From Firmicutes bacterium HGW-Firmicutes-14 (GTDB lineage Bacteria; Bacillota; Thermincolia; Thermincolales; UBA2595), in NCBI GenBank assembly GCA_002840275.1, contig PHAB01000003.1, forward strand, positions 226,206-290,205: a stretch of 64,000 bases of DNA, read 5' to 3'. Shown here piece after piece: positions 8,169-17,022 of this stretch (its first letter is position 1; every line of letters starts with the position of its first letter). The translations under genes and the position numbers were made by a program. The notes under the pieces are model-generated. The model was not told the origin of the DNA. It searched no databases and worked only from the letters and a program-made list of their open reading frames with translations.

Positions 8169-10214
8169 ATGTTGTCCAATCACACAAAAAAACAGCTGGC
8201 AGCATTCATTATTTTAGCAGTTCTGGTTACCGGTATTCTCTCTGGATGCTCAAACAAAGACACCCCTGCGACAGCGGGAGGAGGAATCCAGCTGCCCCCA
8301 AAAAGCGACCCTGCTGTAGCGGATGCAAAAGAAGACCCGGAAAAAATCCGCAATGAAGCCAGGGAGGCCGGGGCAAATGAGCTGGGGGCCGTACCTATTC
8401 TGGTATACCATTTAATAGGGGAAAAGGAAGGCCGCTGGACCAGGACTCCCGAAAACTTCCGCCGTGACCTGGAAGAACTCTATAACAGAAATTATGTACT
8501 TATCCCTCTTAATGACTATCTGTCCGGTGATATCGATATACCGGCCGGTAAATCCCCGGCGATAATTACTTTTGACGACAGCTCCCTTGGGCAATTCAGG
8601 CTATTGGAAGAACAGGACAGCACTGAGGTTGACCCAAACAGTGCAGTTGGTATCCTCAGGGATTTTGGCTCCAAACACAAAGGGTTCGGCCATGCAGCAA
8701 CTTTTTTTATCAATGCCCAGCCCTTTGGTCAACCCGGTTTGTGGCAGAAAAAGCTTAAGCTTCTGGATGAGTGGGGCTTTGAAATAGGGAACCATACATA
8801 TGGACATAAAAACCTCGGCGGACTCACCCCGGAGCAGGTGGCTGATGAAATCGTGCGTCTTCAGGACCACATAAATCAAGCTGTACCCGGTTATGAGACC
8901 AAGTCTTTTGCCATAGTCCAGGATGGTATGCCTAAATCCTACGATTCCCTGTTAAGCGGCAGTAAAGACGGTAAAGAGTATAATCATACGGGAGTGCTGA
9001 TGTGGGCCTGGAGCGCTGCCAAGTCTCCTTTCCACAAGGATTATGATCCTAAACGCATTCAGCGTATCCAGGTCTTTCAGGATAATGGCAAAAGTTCCCT
9101 GGTTAACTGGCTTGAAAGGATAACCGCAAAACGGTATGTCAGTGACGGTAAAAAAGATACCATAGCCCTTCCGGAAGGATGGGAGGAATCCCTTGGCACC
9201 ATCAGCGGAAAAACCACAGTTATATATCAGCCGGAAAATGCAAACCGTACCCCCGGCCAGGAGAAACAAGCCTCCAGGGCAAAAGGTATCCATGTTACTT
9301 TTTCCTATGCCTCTTCCCAGGATAGGAGAGATGAGATAATAAATTTGATTGAGAAAGAAAATCTTAATACAGTCCAGTTGGATGTCAAGGACGAATCAGG
9401 CCGTATCGGCTACTTATCAGAGGTAAAACTGGCCAAAGAAACAGGTTCGGGCCGTAAAATGGTACCCATCCGCGAGTATTTAACACAACTGAAGGAACAG
9501 GACATTTATACCATTGCCAGGATAGTCGTATTCAGGGACCCTTTTCTTGCCCGGGCAAAACCCGGGCTCAGGGTAGTTAAACAGGACGGGTCCCCGGTTC
9601 TCAAAGGAGAGTGGGTAAGCCCTTATTCCAGGGAAGTTTGGGAATATAACATCAGTCTGGCCCGCGAGGCTTATGACCTCGGTTTTGATGAAGTTCAATT
9701 TGACTATATCCGCTTTCCGGAAAACGCCCGTACTGCGAATTATGCTGAAAATGACGGAAGGCACAGGGTGGAAGTCATCAGTGACTTCCTTAGTTATGCC
9801 CGGCAAGAACTGGGGTGGGATAAAATCATGTCAGCCACTGTATTCGGTTTTACCGGATTTGCTGTTGATGATATGGGAATAGGGCAGCGGCCGGAACAGT
9901 TGGCCCCTTATATAGATTATATTTCACCCATGGTCTATCCCTCCCATTACAGCAAGGGAAACTACGGTTTTCCCAACCCTAATGCTCATCCCTATGAAGT
10001 AGTTGACGGTTCGCTCAAAGATATCAACAGCCTGGTTGAATCTTCCGGATGCCGGCTGCGCCCCTGGCTGCAGGCTTTTTCACTGGGCCGGCCGCCCTAT
10101 GGGAAAAAAGAAATAGTGGCTCAGATAAAATCCACAGAGGACAACGGGATAAACACATGGCTTCTCTGGAGTCCTATTGTGAAGTACCCCGATAATTTAT
10201 TGTCAGCTCCATAA
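8169..10214 (+). CDS. lipoprotein: polysaccharide deacetylase plus DUF4015 glycosidase-like domain
   Basis: A 681-residue lipoprotein (lipobox L-S-G-C near residue 26). The first domain (about 70-265) is a NodB/CE4 polysaccharide deacetylase: V-P-I-L-V-Y-H, I-T-F-D-D-S with the metal-binding aspartate, and G-N-H-T-Y-G-H with the H-x3-H pair. The second (about 372-681) is a DUF4015-type TIM-barrel of the glycoside hydrolase class: K-G-I-H-V-T, Q-L-D-V-K-D, E-V-Q-F-D-Y-I-R-F-P and D-Y-I-S-P-M-V-Y-P. Together they suggest processing of a surface polysaccharide or peptidoglycan outside the cell. The start at 8169 follows GGAGGGGG; an upstream GTG at 8121 would place a leader before the signal peptide. 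Confidence 0.85.
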   Translation: MLSNHTKKQLAAFIILAVLVTGILSGCSNKDTPATAGGGIQLPPKSDPAVADAKEDPEKIRNEAREAGANELGAVPILVYHLIGEKEGRWTRTPENFRRDLEELYNRNYVLIPLNDYLSGDIDIPAGKSPAIITFDDSSLGQFRLLEEQDSTEVDPNSAVGILRDFGSKHKGFGHAATFFINAQPFGQPGLWQKKLKLLDEWGFEIGNHTYGHKNLGGLTPEQVADEIVRLQDHINQAVPGYETKSFAIVQDGMPKSYDSLLSGSKDGKEYNHTGVLMWAWSAAKSPFHKDYDPKRIQRIQVFQDNGKSSLVNWLERITAKRYVSDGKKDTIALPEGWEESLGTISGKTTVIYQPENANRTPGQEKQASRAKGIHVTFSYASSQDRRDEIINLIEKENLNTVQLDVKDESGRIGYLSEVKLAKETGSGRKMVPIREYLTQLKEQDIYTIARIVVFRDPFLARAKPGLRVVKQDGSPVLKGEWVSPYSREVWEYNISLAREAYDLGFDEVQFDYIRFPENARTANYAENDGRHRVEVISDFLSYARQELGWDKIMSATVFGFTGFAVDDMGIGQRPEQLAPYIDYISPMVYPSHYSKGNYGFPNPNAHPYEVVDGSLKDINSLVESSGCRLRPWLQAFSLGRPPYGKKEIVAQIKSTEDNGINTWLLWSPIVKYPDNLLSAP

Positions 10215-10258
10215 TAGAAGTGGCAATAATCAGATAAAAGTCAAAAGGGGGCTTAAGT

Positions 10259-11752
10259 ATGGACAGCAAATCGATAATCATTATTGGCGGGGGGCTGGCC
10301 GGGCTGTCAGCCGGCTGCTACGCCCAGATGAACGGTTACAGCTCCGGCATATTTGAGCTGCATTCTCTCCCCGGAGGTGTATGTACTGCCTGGAAACGGC
10401 ACGGGTATACCATGGACAGCTGTATCCACTGGCTGATGTCCTGTAAGCCCGGTTCTTCATTTTACCCCTTATACCGGGAACTGGGAGTTATGGACGGAAG
10501 CCCGATCCAACCTATAACAGAATTTGCATCATTCCTTGACGAAAAAACCGGGCAGACCCTGTCTGTCACCTCTGATCTGAACAAGCTGGGAGAGGACATG
10601 AAATCTATTTCTCCTGAGGATACCGCTGTTATTGATGAATTAATACGTTGTTCCAAAGCATTACAGGGTTTTGACTCGGGAATACCCAAACCGCCGGAAT
10701 TATCAGGTGCAGCAGATACCCTTAAAATGTTGTGGAAGTTCCGGCGGGTCCTGAAATACCTGTTCCGCTACGGAATGCCCGTTGAAGAACTGGCCGGCAG
10801 GTTTAACCACCCATTTCTACAGCAGTGTATAAAAAACATTTTCCTGCCAACCATGCCTGCCTATTTCCTATTTGCCATACTGGGACAACTGGCTGACGGT
10901 CAGCTTTGCCGGTACCAGGGCGGTTCCCTGAGTTTTTCTGAAGCCATTGCCGCAAGGTATGCAGATCTGGGTGGAACGGTAACATATAACACCGAGGTTG
11001 CGGAAATCCTGGTCGAAGATGACACGGCCGTTGGTATTCGCCTTTCCGATGGCACTGAACACCGGGCCGATATAGTTATTTCTGCGGCTGACGGCCACAG
11101 TACTATCTTTAATATGCTGGGCGGCAGATATATAGACACGGCCTTGGTCCACCGGTATGATAACTGGCCTCTGTTCTCAGGTTTAATTATCTGCAGTTTC
11201 GGCGTTGCCCGCAGTTTTGCCGGTGAATCCCCGGCAAAAACTATTTTATTGGATAATCCCCTGGATACCGGGTGTAAAAGGCCGGACAGCTTACTCCTCC
11301 GCATCCTGAATTATGACCCTTCCCTGGCGCCGGATGGCAAAACCGTTGTCCAGGTTGTCCTGGAATCAGATTTTGACTACTGGAATGAACTGTATAAAGA
11401 TAATGACCGCTATACAGCACAAAAAACCCGGATTTCCAATCAGGTCCTCGCATGGCTGGAATCCCTTTACCCAGGGGTCACTTCCCAGGTGGAAGTGGCG
11501 GATGCAGCCACTCCATATACGTACTGGAGATATACCCGTAATTTTAAGGGTTCTTATGAGGGTTGGATGATGACTCCTGAAACTATCCGGACCCAAATAC
11601 CCAAAACCCTGCCAGGCCTCAAAAGTTTCTATATGGCAGGGCAATGGGTCGAGCCGGGTGGCGGCATCCCGCCGGCTTTATATTCAGGCCGCAATGTTAT
11701 ACAGATTATCTGTAAACAGGACGGAAAACGGTTTACAGCAGTACGTTCATAA
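10259..11752 (+). CDS. phytoene-desaturase-like FAD-dependent oxidoreductase
   Basis: A 497-residue flavoprotein of the CrtI/retinol saturase/phytoene dehydrogenase superfamily. The N-terminal dinucleotide-binding motif I-I-I-G-G-G-L-A-G-L-S-A-G is followed by E-x-x-x-x-P-G-G-V, and the C-terminal segment reads M-A-G-Q-W-V-E-P-G-G-G-I-P-P-A. These enzymes desaturate or saturate polyenes and related lipids. No carotenoid genes lie nearby, so the substrate is unknown. AAAGGGGG precedes the ATG. CrtI-like enzymes occur in ladderane-type clusters of other bacteria, but this gene is 34 kb from the FAS-like operon here, so no link is claimed. Confidence 0.85.
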   Translation: MDSKSIIIIGGGLAGLSAGCYAQMNGYSSGIFELHSLPGGVCTAWKRHGYTMDSCIHWLMSCKPGSSFYPLYRELGVMDGSPIQPITEFASFLDEKTGQTLSVTSDLNKLGEDMKSISPEDTAVIDELIRCSKALQGFDSGIPKPPELSGAADTLKMLWKFRRVLKYLFRYGMPVEELAGRFNHPFLQQCIKNIFLPTMPAYFLFAILGQLADGQLCRYQGGSLSFSEAIAARYADLGGTVTYNTEVAEILVEDDTAVGIRLSDGTEHRADIVISAADGHSTIFNMLGGRYIDTALVHRYDNWPLFSGLIICSFGVARSFAGESPAKTILLDNPLDTGCKRPDSLLLRILNYDPSLAPDGKTVVQVVLESDFDYWNELYKDNDRYTAQKTRISNQVLAWLESLYPGVTSQVEVADAATPYTYWRYTRNFKGSYEGWMMTPETIRTQIPKTLPGLKSFYMAGQWVEPGGGIPPALYSGRNVIQIICKQDGKRFTAVRS

Positions 11753-11895
11753 CGTTTTCTGTCGAAAACCGGTGTTATCACTAGTTTTTTTATCATAAAT
11801 AGAGTTGTTATGTAATTTTCATGCTTTTTACAGGATTTCGGTATTATTTATAGAAATCTGCTCTCTAAGAATACTATTTCAAGGGGAGAGATAGC

Positions 11896-12168
11896 ATGGT
11901 GACAACAAAAAAAATACCTACTGACGAGTTCCGGCAGAGAAAAATCAGTGAGAGTAAATCCAAAGTTACAGAAGCGGTGGGCAGCTTTAAAGGAGCATTT
12001 AACAGTGTCCTTGACGAAGCTGTTGCCCCAGTCTATGAGAAAATTGAAGAACTCTATAAAAACGCGGTAACCATTTCAGATTTCGCCAGGGCCGAGATAG
12101 TGACCCAGAAAATCATGGCAGAGCTTATCGATATTGTTGACAATAAACTTAAGAGACTGGTAAGCTGA
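11896..12168 (+). CDS. small helical protein, unknown function
   Basis: A 90-residue charged, apparently all-helical protein with no signal peptide. AAGGGGAGAG stands eight bases before the ATG and a terminator follows, so it is a convincing single-gene unit. The K/E-rich heptad-like sequence suggests a coiled coil. I do not recognise a family. Confidence 0.65.
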   Translation: MVTTKKIPTDEFRQRKISESKSKVTEAVGSFKGAFNSVLDEAVAPVYEKIEELYKNAVTISDFARAEIVTQKIMAELIDIVDNKLKRLVS

Positions 12169-12196
12169 AATCGGTTTTAACTAAATTTAACCGCCT

Positions 12197-12234
12197 GACT
12201 GTCTTGAAGCATTTTGGGGCAGTCTTTTCTTTTT
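12197..12234 (+). terminator. intrinsic terminator
   Basis: GACTGTCTT pairs with GGGGCAGTC (9 pairs including three G-T), loop of about 10 bases, followed by TTTTCTTTTT. It ends the small helical-protein gene. Confidence 0.75.
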
Positions 12235-12330
12235 AGCCGTAATAATTCATACTATATTACATTTTTTCTTCATTGTTGATATAATTAGTAAACAGAGTTT
12301 GTAAGCATTTTATATTAAGGAAACGTTACT

Positions 12331-13233
12331 ATGGACATAATTATTCTGAAAGTCATTCCAATCCTGTTAATCTTTTTGCTGGGAATCCTTCTAAAAAGGC
12401 TCAGTATCCTAAATGACGATTCTGCTGATTCTTTTTTAAAATTCGTGTTTCATGTCTCTTTCCCAGCCTCAATTTTAATTTCTATTCCCCGGATGGTGCT
12501 AACCAGTGAACTCCTGTTTCTACCGCTCACCGCTATTGCCATAATAATCCTGTCTTACTTCGCGGCAAGGGCTGCAGGTGCCTTTTTCAACCTGTCCGGC
12601 CCTGCTTTAGGGGTGTTTTTGGTCGGGTCTATGATAATCAATACAGGTTTTACATATCCCTTTATTATTGCGGTCTTTGGTCAGGAGGGTTTTGCCAGGG
12701 CTGCTCTCTTTGATTTTGGCAATTGCTTAATTATCTTAACTTTTGTTTATTATGTTGCAGTTAAGTATGGACGCAATGGTGAAACCAAAATTATTAATAA
12801 GTTTTTAGGGTCCACCCCATTATGGGCATTATCCATAGCAGTTTTCCTCAATCTCACCGGTACAAGCATTCCGGTGATGATTGACGATTTTTTACAGCTG
12901 CTGGGCAATACCCTTATCCCGTTATTTATGATATCCCTGGGACTTCGCTTCAGCCTCAAAGTTGTGAATTTTAAAGCCCTTTTTGCTGTCATTTCCATCA
13001 GAATGTTTTTTGGGCTTCTGCTGGGTATTGGTTTTGTCAATATCTTTGGGATAGAGGGGCTGAGCAGGTCTGTTGTCCTGATCAGTTCTGCCGCCCCGGT
13101 TGGTTTCAATACATTAATGTTCGCTACACTGGAGGACCTGGACAAAGAATTTGCAGCCAGCATTGTTTCCTTTTCTATTTTAATCGGAATTGTCTTGACA
13201 ACAATCATGCTGTTTTTTCTCGGGTCATCTTGA
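12331..13233 (+). CDS. AEC-family (auxin efflux carrier-like) transporter
   Basis: A 300-residue integral membrane protein with about ten helices in two homologous halves, as in the AEC/membrane-transport family (PF03547). Family features include L-L-G-I-L-L-K-R-L-x-I-L near the N-terminus, F-x-x-x-V-S-F-P-A, and N-T-G-F-T-Y-P in the fourth helix region. Bacterial members carry small organic acids such as malate or malonate. The ligand cannot be told here. The ATG at 12331 follows TAAGGAA. A TATAAT box lies at 12280-12285, possibly its -10. It is followed 24 bases later by the DNA polymerase gene. Confidence 0.85.
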   Translation: MDIIILKVIPILLIFLLGILLKRLSILNDDSADSFLKFVFHVSFPASILISIPRMVLTSELLFLPLTAIAIIILSYFAARAAGAFFNLSGPALGVFLVGSMIINTGFTYPFIIAVFGQEGFARAALFDFGNCLIILTFVYYVAVKYGRNGETKIINKFLGSTPLWALSIAVFLNLTGTSIPVMIDDFLQLLGNTLIPLFMISLGLRFSLKVVNFKALFAVISIRMFFGLLLGIGFVNIFGIEGLSRSVVLISSAAPVGFNTLMFATLEDLDKEFAASIVSFSILIGIVLTTIMLFFLGSS

Positions 13234-13257
13234 CCGAACACTTGGAGGTGGATTTGC

Positions 13258-14466
13258 TTGGGCAATATCTTGTTGGCAGATATGAATTCCTTTTATGCTT
13301 CAGTCCACCAGGCAGAAGATCATTCCCTTCGGGGCAGGCCTGTAATAGTCTGTGGCGATCCGGAAAAAAGACATGGGATTGTGCTTGCTGCATCCTATGA
13401 AGCGAAAAAATTTGGTGTCAGGACCACCATGCCCCGGTGGGAAGCGGAGAGACTTGTGCCCAATGCCGTCTTTCTCAAACCTGACCACCGAAAATACCTG
13501 GAGTTTTCATCCCGCATCATGAATATATTAAGGGACTTTTCGCCCCTGGTTGAACCGTATTCTATTGATGAGGCATATATAGATATTTCCGGATGCAGAC
13601 TGTTCGGCTCCGGTATTGAGACCGCCAAACAGATTAAGAAAAGAATCAGGGAAGAGATCGGTGTCCAGTGTTCAGTAGGTATCGGGCCCAACAAACTGCT
13701 GGCCAAGATGGCTGCGGAAATGGAAAAACCGGACGGACTTACTGTGTTAGCCCTGGAAGATGTCCCGGACAAGCTCTGGCCCCTGCCGGTGAATCAGCTG
13801 TTTGGCGTAGGAGCAAAAACAGAAAAGAAACTGCGTTTTCTTGGGATAAGGACAATCGGCGATTTAGCAGGTTACCCGGAAAAAGTACTGCAGGAACGTT
13901 TTGGTAAAATGGGTCATCATCTGCACCTGTCGGCAAACGGCATAGGCAGCAGCCTGGTCAGCAGCGGTTCCCACCACGAAGTCAAATCTATAGGGAAGCA
14001 GCTTACCCTGAGCAGGGACTGCCAGTCTGAAGAAATTATACCCATCCTCATAGACCTGGCAGAGAAAGTGGGTTACAGGGTGAGACAGGGAGGGTATATG
14101 TACAGGACCATCACCCTTATCCTGAGGGATACGGGATTTATCAACCACACCTGGTCCGTATCCCTGGCTGACCATACGGACATTACCGAAACTATTTTCA
14201 GCACATCTATCAGGCTCCTGACAGAAAACTGGCCAAAATCCAAAAAGGTCAGGCTGGCCGGCATCAGTGTATCTAACCTGGTAAAAAAAAGCACGGAACA
14301 ACTGGAAATGTTCGCAGAAAAAGAAAAACTGCGCAAACTTAATGTTGCCTGTGATGACATCAAAAACAAATATGGCCATAAAATCATATTCCGGGGAGCA
14401 TCCCTGGCCCTCGGCAATGAGGACCGTCCAATGAAAAAAGATCATCCAGTGAATAGGGAGACATAA
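13258..14466 (+). CDS. dinB: DNA polymerase IV (Y family)
   Basis: An error-prone translesion polymerase of 402 residues. The palm motifs are I-L-L-A-D-M-N-S-F-Y-A-S-V at the N-terminus (first catalytic Asp) and P-Y-S-I-D-E-A-Y-I-D near residue 105 (Asp-Glu pair). C-S-V-G-I-G-P-N-K-L-L-A-K-M-A is near residue 140, then helix-hairpin-helix thumb sequence, then a little-finger domain. The C-terminal Q-L-E-M-F resembles a sliding-clamp-binding motif. It starts at TTG 13258, with TTGGAGGTG eight bases before it; an ATG start is not available. No SOS box was clearly seen upstream. Confidence 0.93.
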   Translation: MGNILLADMNSFYASVHQAEDHSLRGRPVIVCGDPEKRHGIVLAASYEAKKFGVRTTMPRWEAERLVPNAVFLKPDHRKYLEFSSRIMNILRDFSPLVEPYSIDEAYIDISGCRLFGSGIETAKQIKKRIREEIGVQCSVGIGPNKLLAKMAAEMEKPDGLTVLALEDVPDKLWPLPVNQLFGVGAKTEKKLRFLGIRTIGDLAGYPEKVLQERFGKMGHHLHLSANGIGSSLVSSGSHHEVKSIGKQLTLSRDCQSEEIIPILIDLAEKVGYRVRQGGYMYRTITLILRDTGFINHTWSVSLADHTDITETIFSTSIRLLTENWPKSKKVRLAGISVSNLVKKSTEQLEMFAEKEKLRKLNVACDDIKNKYGHKIIFRGASLALGNEDRPMKKDHPVNRET

Positions 14467-14724
14467 TAACTTTGACGGCATTTTCTTATCCAGATATACT
14501 GCCGGCCATCCCACCATGTTAAAAGGGCAGGTTTTTATAAACTATGAAATGTCCTTAAAAATGTCTCAGTACAAAACCATTTTTGGAGGCGCGTTTTCTG
14601 TCCTTGGGCTTTCGCTTTCCCATAAAAGCTGGTTAAAGTGGCATATGCTAAATGAAGCCACTGGAAATACTGAAACCAAGGCCGATGATTAGAAGGATGT
14701 ATCTTTCATAGTTGATATTTACTC

Positions 14725-14753
14725 TTGAAAAAATAACACTTATAGTGTAATAT
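14725..14753 (+). promoter_or_regulatory. predicted sigma-A promoter of the XRE regulator
   Basis: TTGAAA at 14725-14730, a 17-base spacer, and TAATAT at 14748-14753. The -10 box lies at the centre of the 48-bp palindrome, so a protein bound there would block RNA polymerase. It reads toward the regulator gene at 14791. Confidence 0.6.
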
Positions 14754-14775
14754 TACACTATAAGTGTTATTTTTT
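14728..14775. promoter_or_regulatory. perfect 48-bp palindrome, likely autoregulatory operator
   Basis: Two 24-base halves are exact reverse complements with no spacer (A-run outside, T-run outside, AAT/ATT at the centre). Each half itself holds a dyad, ACACT-N3-AGTGT, at 14736-14748 and 14755-14767, so a repressor dimer could bind twice, or a tetramer once. It lies 15 bases before the regulator's ATG and covers the predicted promoter. Read as RNA it would also form a very long hairpin with a terminal T-run, so a terminator role cannot be excluded. Confidence 0.75.
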
Positions 14776-14790
14776 ACTGGAGTTGGTGTT

Positions 14791-15243
14791 ATGGACCGGG
14801 AAAACCTGATTAAATTAATAAGTGAAAAAATGAAACTTGTCCGGACAGAGGCTGATTTTACCCAGGACCATATGGCAGAAATCCTTGGCATTTCAAAGAA
14901 AACCCTGGTACAGATTGAAAAACAGCGGATCACTGCCAATTGGACCACTGTCGCAGCCTTTTGTTCTTTATTCCGGGACAGCCAGTTACTCCAGTCGGTC
15001 TTAGGAGGTGACCCGCTGGAAGTGGTATCAATTGTGGCCTTTGAACACTACGAAGGTCCCTTGGAAAAAACCATGGGCGGGAAGGTGTGGTGGCGCGAAA
15101 TTAAAAACAAAGGGCGTTTCCGCCTGCAGCAAAACCTGATAAGCAAACACTACCGTATCTTGGATGAATTTGACCGGCGCTGGTCAAGTTCCTTTGATGA
15201 AGACTATATAAATAAAAGGCTCCGGGAATTAAGCAGTGATTAA
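14791..15243 (+). CDS. XRE/HTH transcriptional regulator
   Basis: A 150-residue DNA-binding protein. The helix-turn-helix is at about residues 20-55 (F-T-Q-D-H-M-A-E-I-L-G-I-S-K-K-T-L-V-Q-I-E). The remaining 95 residues are not a domain I recognise and contain W-W-R-E-I-K-N-K-G-x-F-R-L-Q-Q. The start at 14791 follows GGAG by 8 bases; an earlier ATG at 14764 lies within the palindrome and has no site. It probably represses its own promoter through the palindrome at 14728-14775 and may control the radical SAM operon that follows with an 8-base overlap or short gap. Confidence 0.85.
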   Translation: MDRENLIKLISEKMKLVRTEADFTQDHMAEILGISKKTLVQIEKQRITANWTTVAAFCSLFRDSQLLQSVLGGDPLEVVSIVAFEHYEGPLEKTMGGKVWWREIKNKGRFRLQQNLISKHYRILDEFDRRWSSSFDEDYINKRLRELSSD

Positions 15244-15262
15244 AAGAGGGAGGCAAAAAACA

Positions 15263-15526
15263 GTGGATGAAAATATTAAAAAGTGGCAGGGGTTTGCCCT
15301 GGGAGTCTCGCCAACCCTGGTGATTTTGGGATTATCCGTCGGGACACCGCCGGGCGCTGTATGGGCATTTTTCGGGACTCTGATTTACCTGGTGGCCGGA
15401 AGTATTGCCGCTGCGGTCATCCACAGGAAGACCGCGGAAGAAACCACGGGTTCCAACCCGGTCATTATCGGTATATTCACAGGAATATTTGCTTCAGCTA
15501 TTTTGACAGTGGTACTCTGCTTTTAA
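15263..15526 (+). CDS. small membrane protein, unknown function
   Basis: An 87-residue protein with about three hydrophobic helices (about 10-30, 33-52 and 65-86). The GTG at 15263 follows GGGAGG by nine bases; a GTG at 15236 overlaps the XRE gene and lacks a site. It sits between the XRE regulator and the radical SAM gene and is likely in the same transcript. No family recognised. Its stop codon lies in an old imperfect tandem duplication of about 20 bases (15503-15542). Confidence 0.65.
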   Translation: MDENIKKWQGFALGVSPTLVILGLSVGTPPGAVWAFFGTLIYLVAGSIAAAVIHRKTAEETTGSNPVIIGIFTGIFASAILTVVLCF

Positions 15527-15563
15527 CAGCAGTACTTTGCTTTTAATTTGGAGGGATTAGGCT

Positions 15564-17018
15564 ATGGAACCGGCGCAGCATAGAACCGATAAGGAATATA
15601 TCTTTCATGAATTGACCCGGAGCGTCTGCCCGTCATGCCTGAAGCTGATAGACGCCAAAATAGTAATTACCAGGGACAACAGGGTAAAAATGCTGAAAAG
15701 ATGCCCTGAACACGGGAGTTTCGAGGTCTTATTATCCTCTGACGCGGGTCACTACTGTGACACCCTTACATATAACAAACCGGGAAGCATCCCCTTTCAT
15801 TTAAGTACTTCTGTATCTAAGGGCTGTCCCCATGACTGCGGGATATGCCCTGATCATGAACAGCATACCTGCCTGGCCCTGATGGAAATAACCGGCAGGT
15901 GTAACATGAAATGCCCCATCTGTTATGCTGACAGCGGTGCTGACAGCGGTTCTGTCAGCGGTGCTGACAGCGGGACAGGGAAGGACATCTCCCTCGAACA
16001 GGCCCAAAAAATGCTGGACAGTTATACTAAAGCCGAGGGGAAACCTGAAGTACTGCAGATAAGCGGGGGGGAGCCGACTCTCCACCCTCAGCTTCATGAA
16101 ATCCTGGATATGTACAGGAACAGCGGTTTGAAGGCTTTTCTTATCAATACCAACGGGGTCAGGATATCAAGGGAAGAAGCATTCGTAAAAAGCCTGGCCG
16201 GGTACGGGTCTGAACTGGAAATATACCTGCAGTTTGACAGCCTGAGCAGAGACGTAGGTTTAAAACTCAGGGGGCAGGATGTCAGCGAGCTTAGAATACA
16301 GGCCCTGGACAACCTGGAAAAACACGGAATCCTGGCAAACTTAGTTGTTACCCTGGTAAAAGGGATAAATGAACATGAAATTGGACCTGTTATCAATGAG
16401 GCAGTAAAAAGGCCGAACGTTACGGGGATAGTTTTCCAGCTGATTACAGGGGTCGGCCGGGCGGTCAGCTTCAGACAGGACATGTCCGACAGGCTGACTG
16501 TCCCTGATGTCCTTGGCCGGATAGAACACCAGACAGCAGGGATGTTTCGCCGGGATGATTTTATTCCACTTCCTTGCCCCCACCCCTCATGCTGTTCCCT
16601 TACATACGCATTTGTTACAGGAGACAAAAAGAAAACTGTAAAACCGGTGACACGGTATATAGATGTGCGAAAATACCTGGATTATTTTAAAAACACTATC
16701 TGTATCGATGCCAGGGATATTCTTAATGAAGCATTATATCATTCTGTGGACAGGTTGTGGTCAGCCTCGGCAAGTCTCAGGCTAACCGAGGTATTGAAGG
16801 ATTTCAGCCGCTGCTGTGGAATCAAATTCAAGGCAACCGGTGAAAGTGACCCCTTGAAACAGATACCCGGCAAACCTCTCCGTATTTTAATCAAACCCTT
16901 TATGGATGCCTACAATTATGATTTGAAGAGAGCCAAAAAATGCTGTATTCATGTCCTGACAGGGGATGGCCGCCTGGTGCCTTTCTGTAATTACAACATT
17001 TTTCACCGGGGAGGATGA
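15564..17018 (+). CDS. radical SAM protein, Tes/MJ0619-like
   Basis: A 484-residue radical SAM enzyme with the architecture of the tetraether-lipid-synthase/MJ0619 group. The N-terminal C-P-S-C and C-P-E-H look like a rubredoxin-type metal site. K-G-C-P-H-D-C-G-I-C-P precedes the canonical cluster motif C-N-M-K-C-P-I-C near residue 113, and S-G-G-E-P-T follows. C-terminal cysteines (C-P-H-P-S-C-C, F-C-N-Y-N-I-F-H) suggest auxiliary metal centres. Tes joins unactivated lipid chains by C-C bonds; other relatives methylate or act on unknown substrates, so the reaction is undetermined. A four-fold A-D-S-G repeat (bases 15927-15974) interrupts the protein just after the cluster motif. GGAGGG precedes the ATG. 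Confidence 0.85.
   Translation: MEPAQHRTDKEYIFHELTRSVCPSCLKLIDAKIVITRDNRVKMLKRCPEHGSFEVLLSSDAGHYCDTLTYNKPGSIPFHLSTSVSKGCPHDCGICPDHEQHTCLALMEITGRCNMKCPICYADSGADSGSVSGADSGTGKDISLEQAQKMLDSYTKAEGKPEVLQISGGEPTLHPQLHEILDMYRNSGLKAFLINTNGVRISREEAFVKSLAGYGSELEIYLQFDSLSRDVGLKLRGQDVSELRIQALDNLEKHGILANLVVTLVKGINEHEIGPVINEAVKRPNVTGIVFQLITGVGRAVSFRQDMSDRLTVPDVLGRIEHQTAGMFRRDDFIPLPCPHPSCCSLTYAFVTGDKKKTVKPVTRYIDVRKYLDYFKNTICIDARDILNEALYHSVDRLWSASASLRLTEVLKDFSRCCGIKFKATGESDPLKQIPGKPLRILIKPFMDAYNYDLKRAKKCCIHVLTGDGRLVPFCNYNIFHRGG
15927..15974 (+). repeat. in-frame 12-bp tandem repeat, about four units
   Basis: GCTGACAGCGGT occurs about four times (third unit altered), encoding A-D-S-G units directly after the radical SAM cluster-binding cysteines. 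Its paralogues at 50802 and 52217 have no such insert, which points to slippage expansion in this copy. Confidence 0.85.
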
Positions 17019-17022
17019 ACCG

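Noticed and set aside
10259..11752. CrtI-like gene as part of a ladderane-type pathway with the 45-56 kb operon
   Set aside because: It is 34 kb away, with its own signals; there is no evidence of shared regulation, so I make no link.
14516..14692. 58-codon reading frame between dinB and the palindrome
   Set aside because: No ribosome-binding site before its ATG and no recognisable protein; frame is open upstream by chance. The stretch also shows no other signal.
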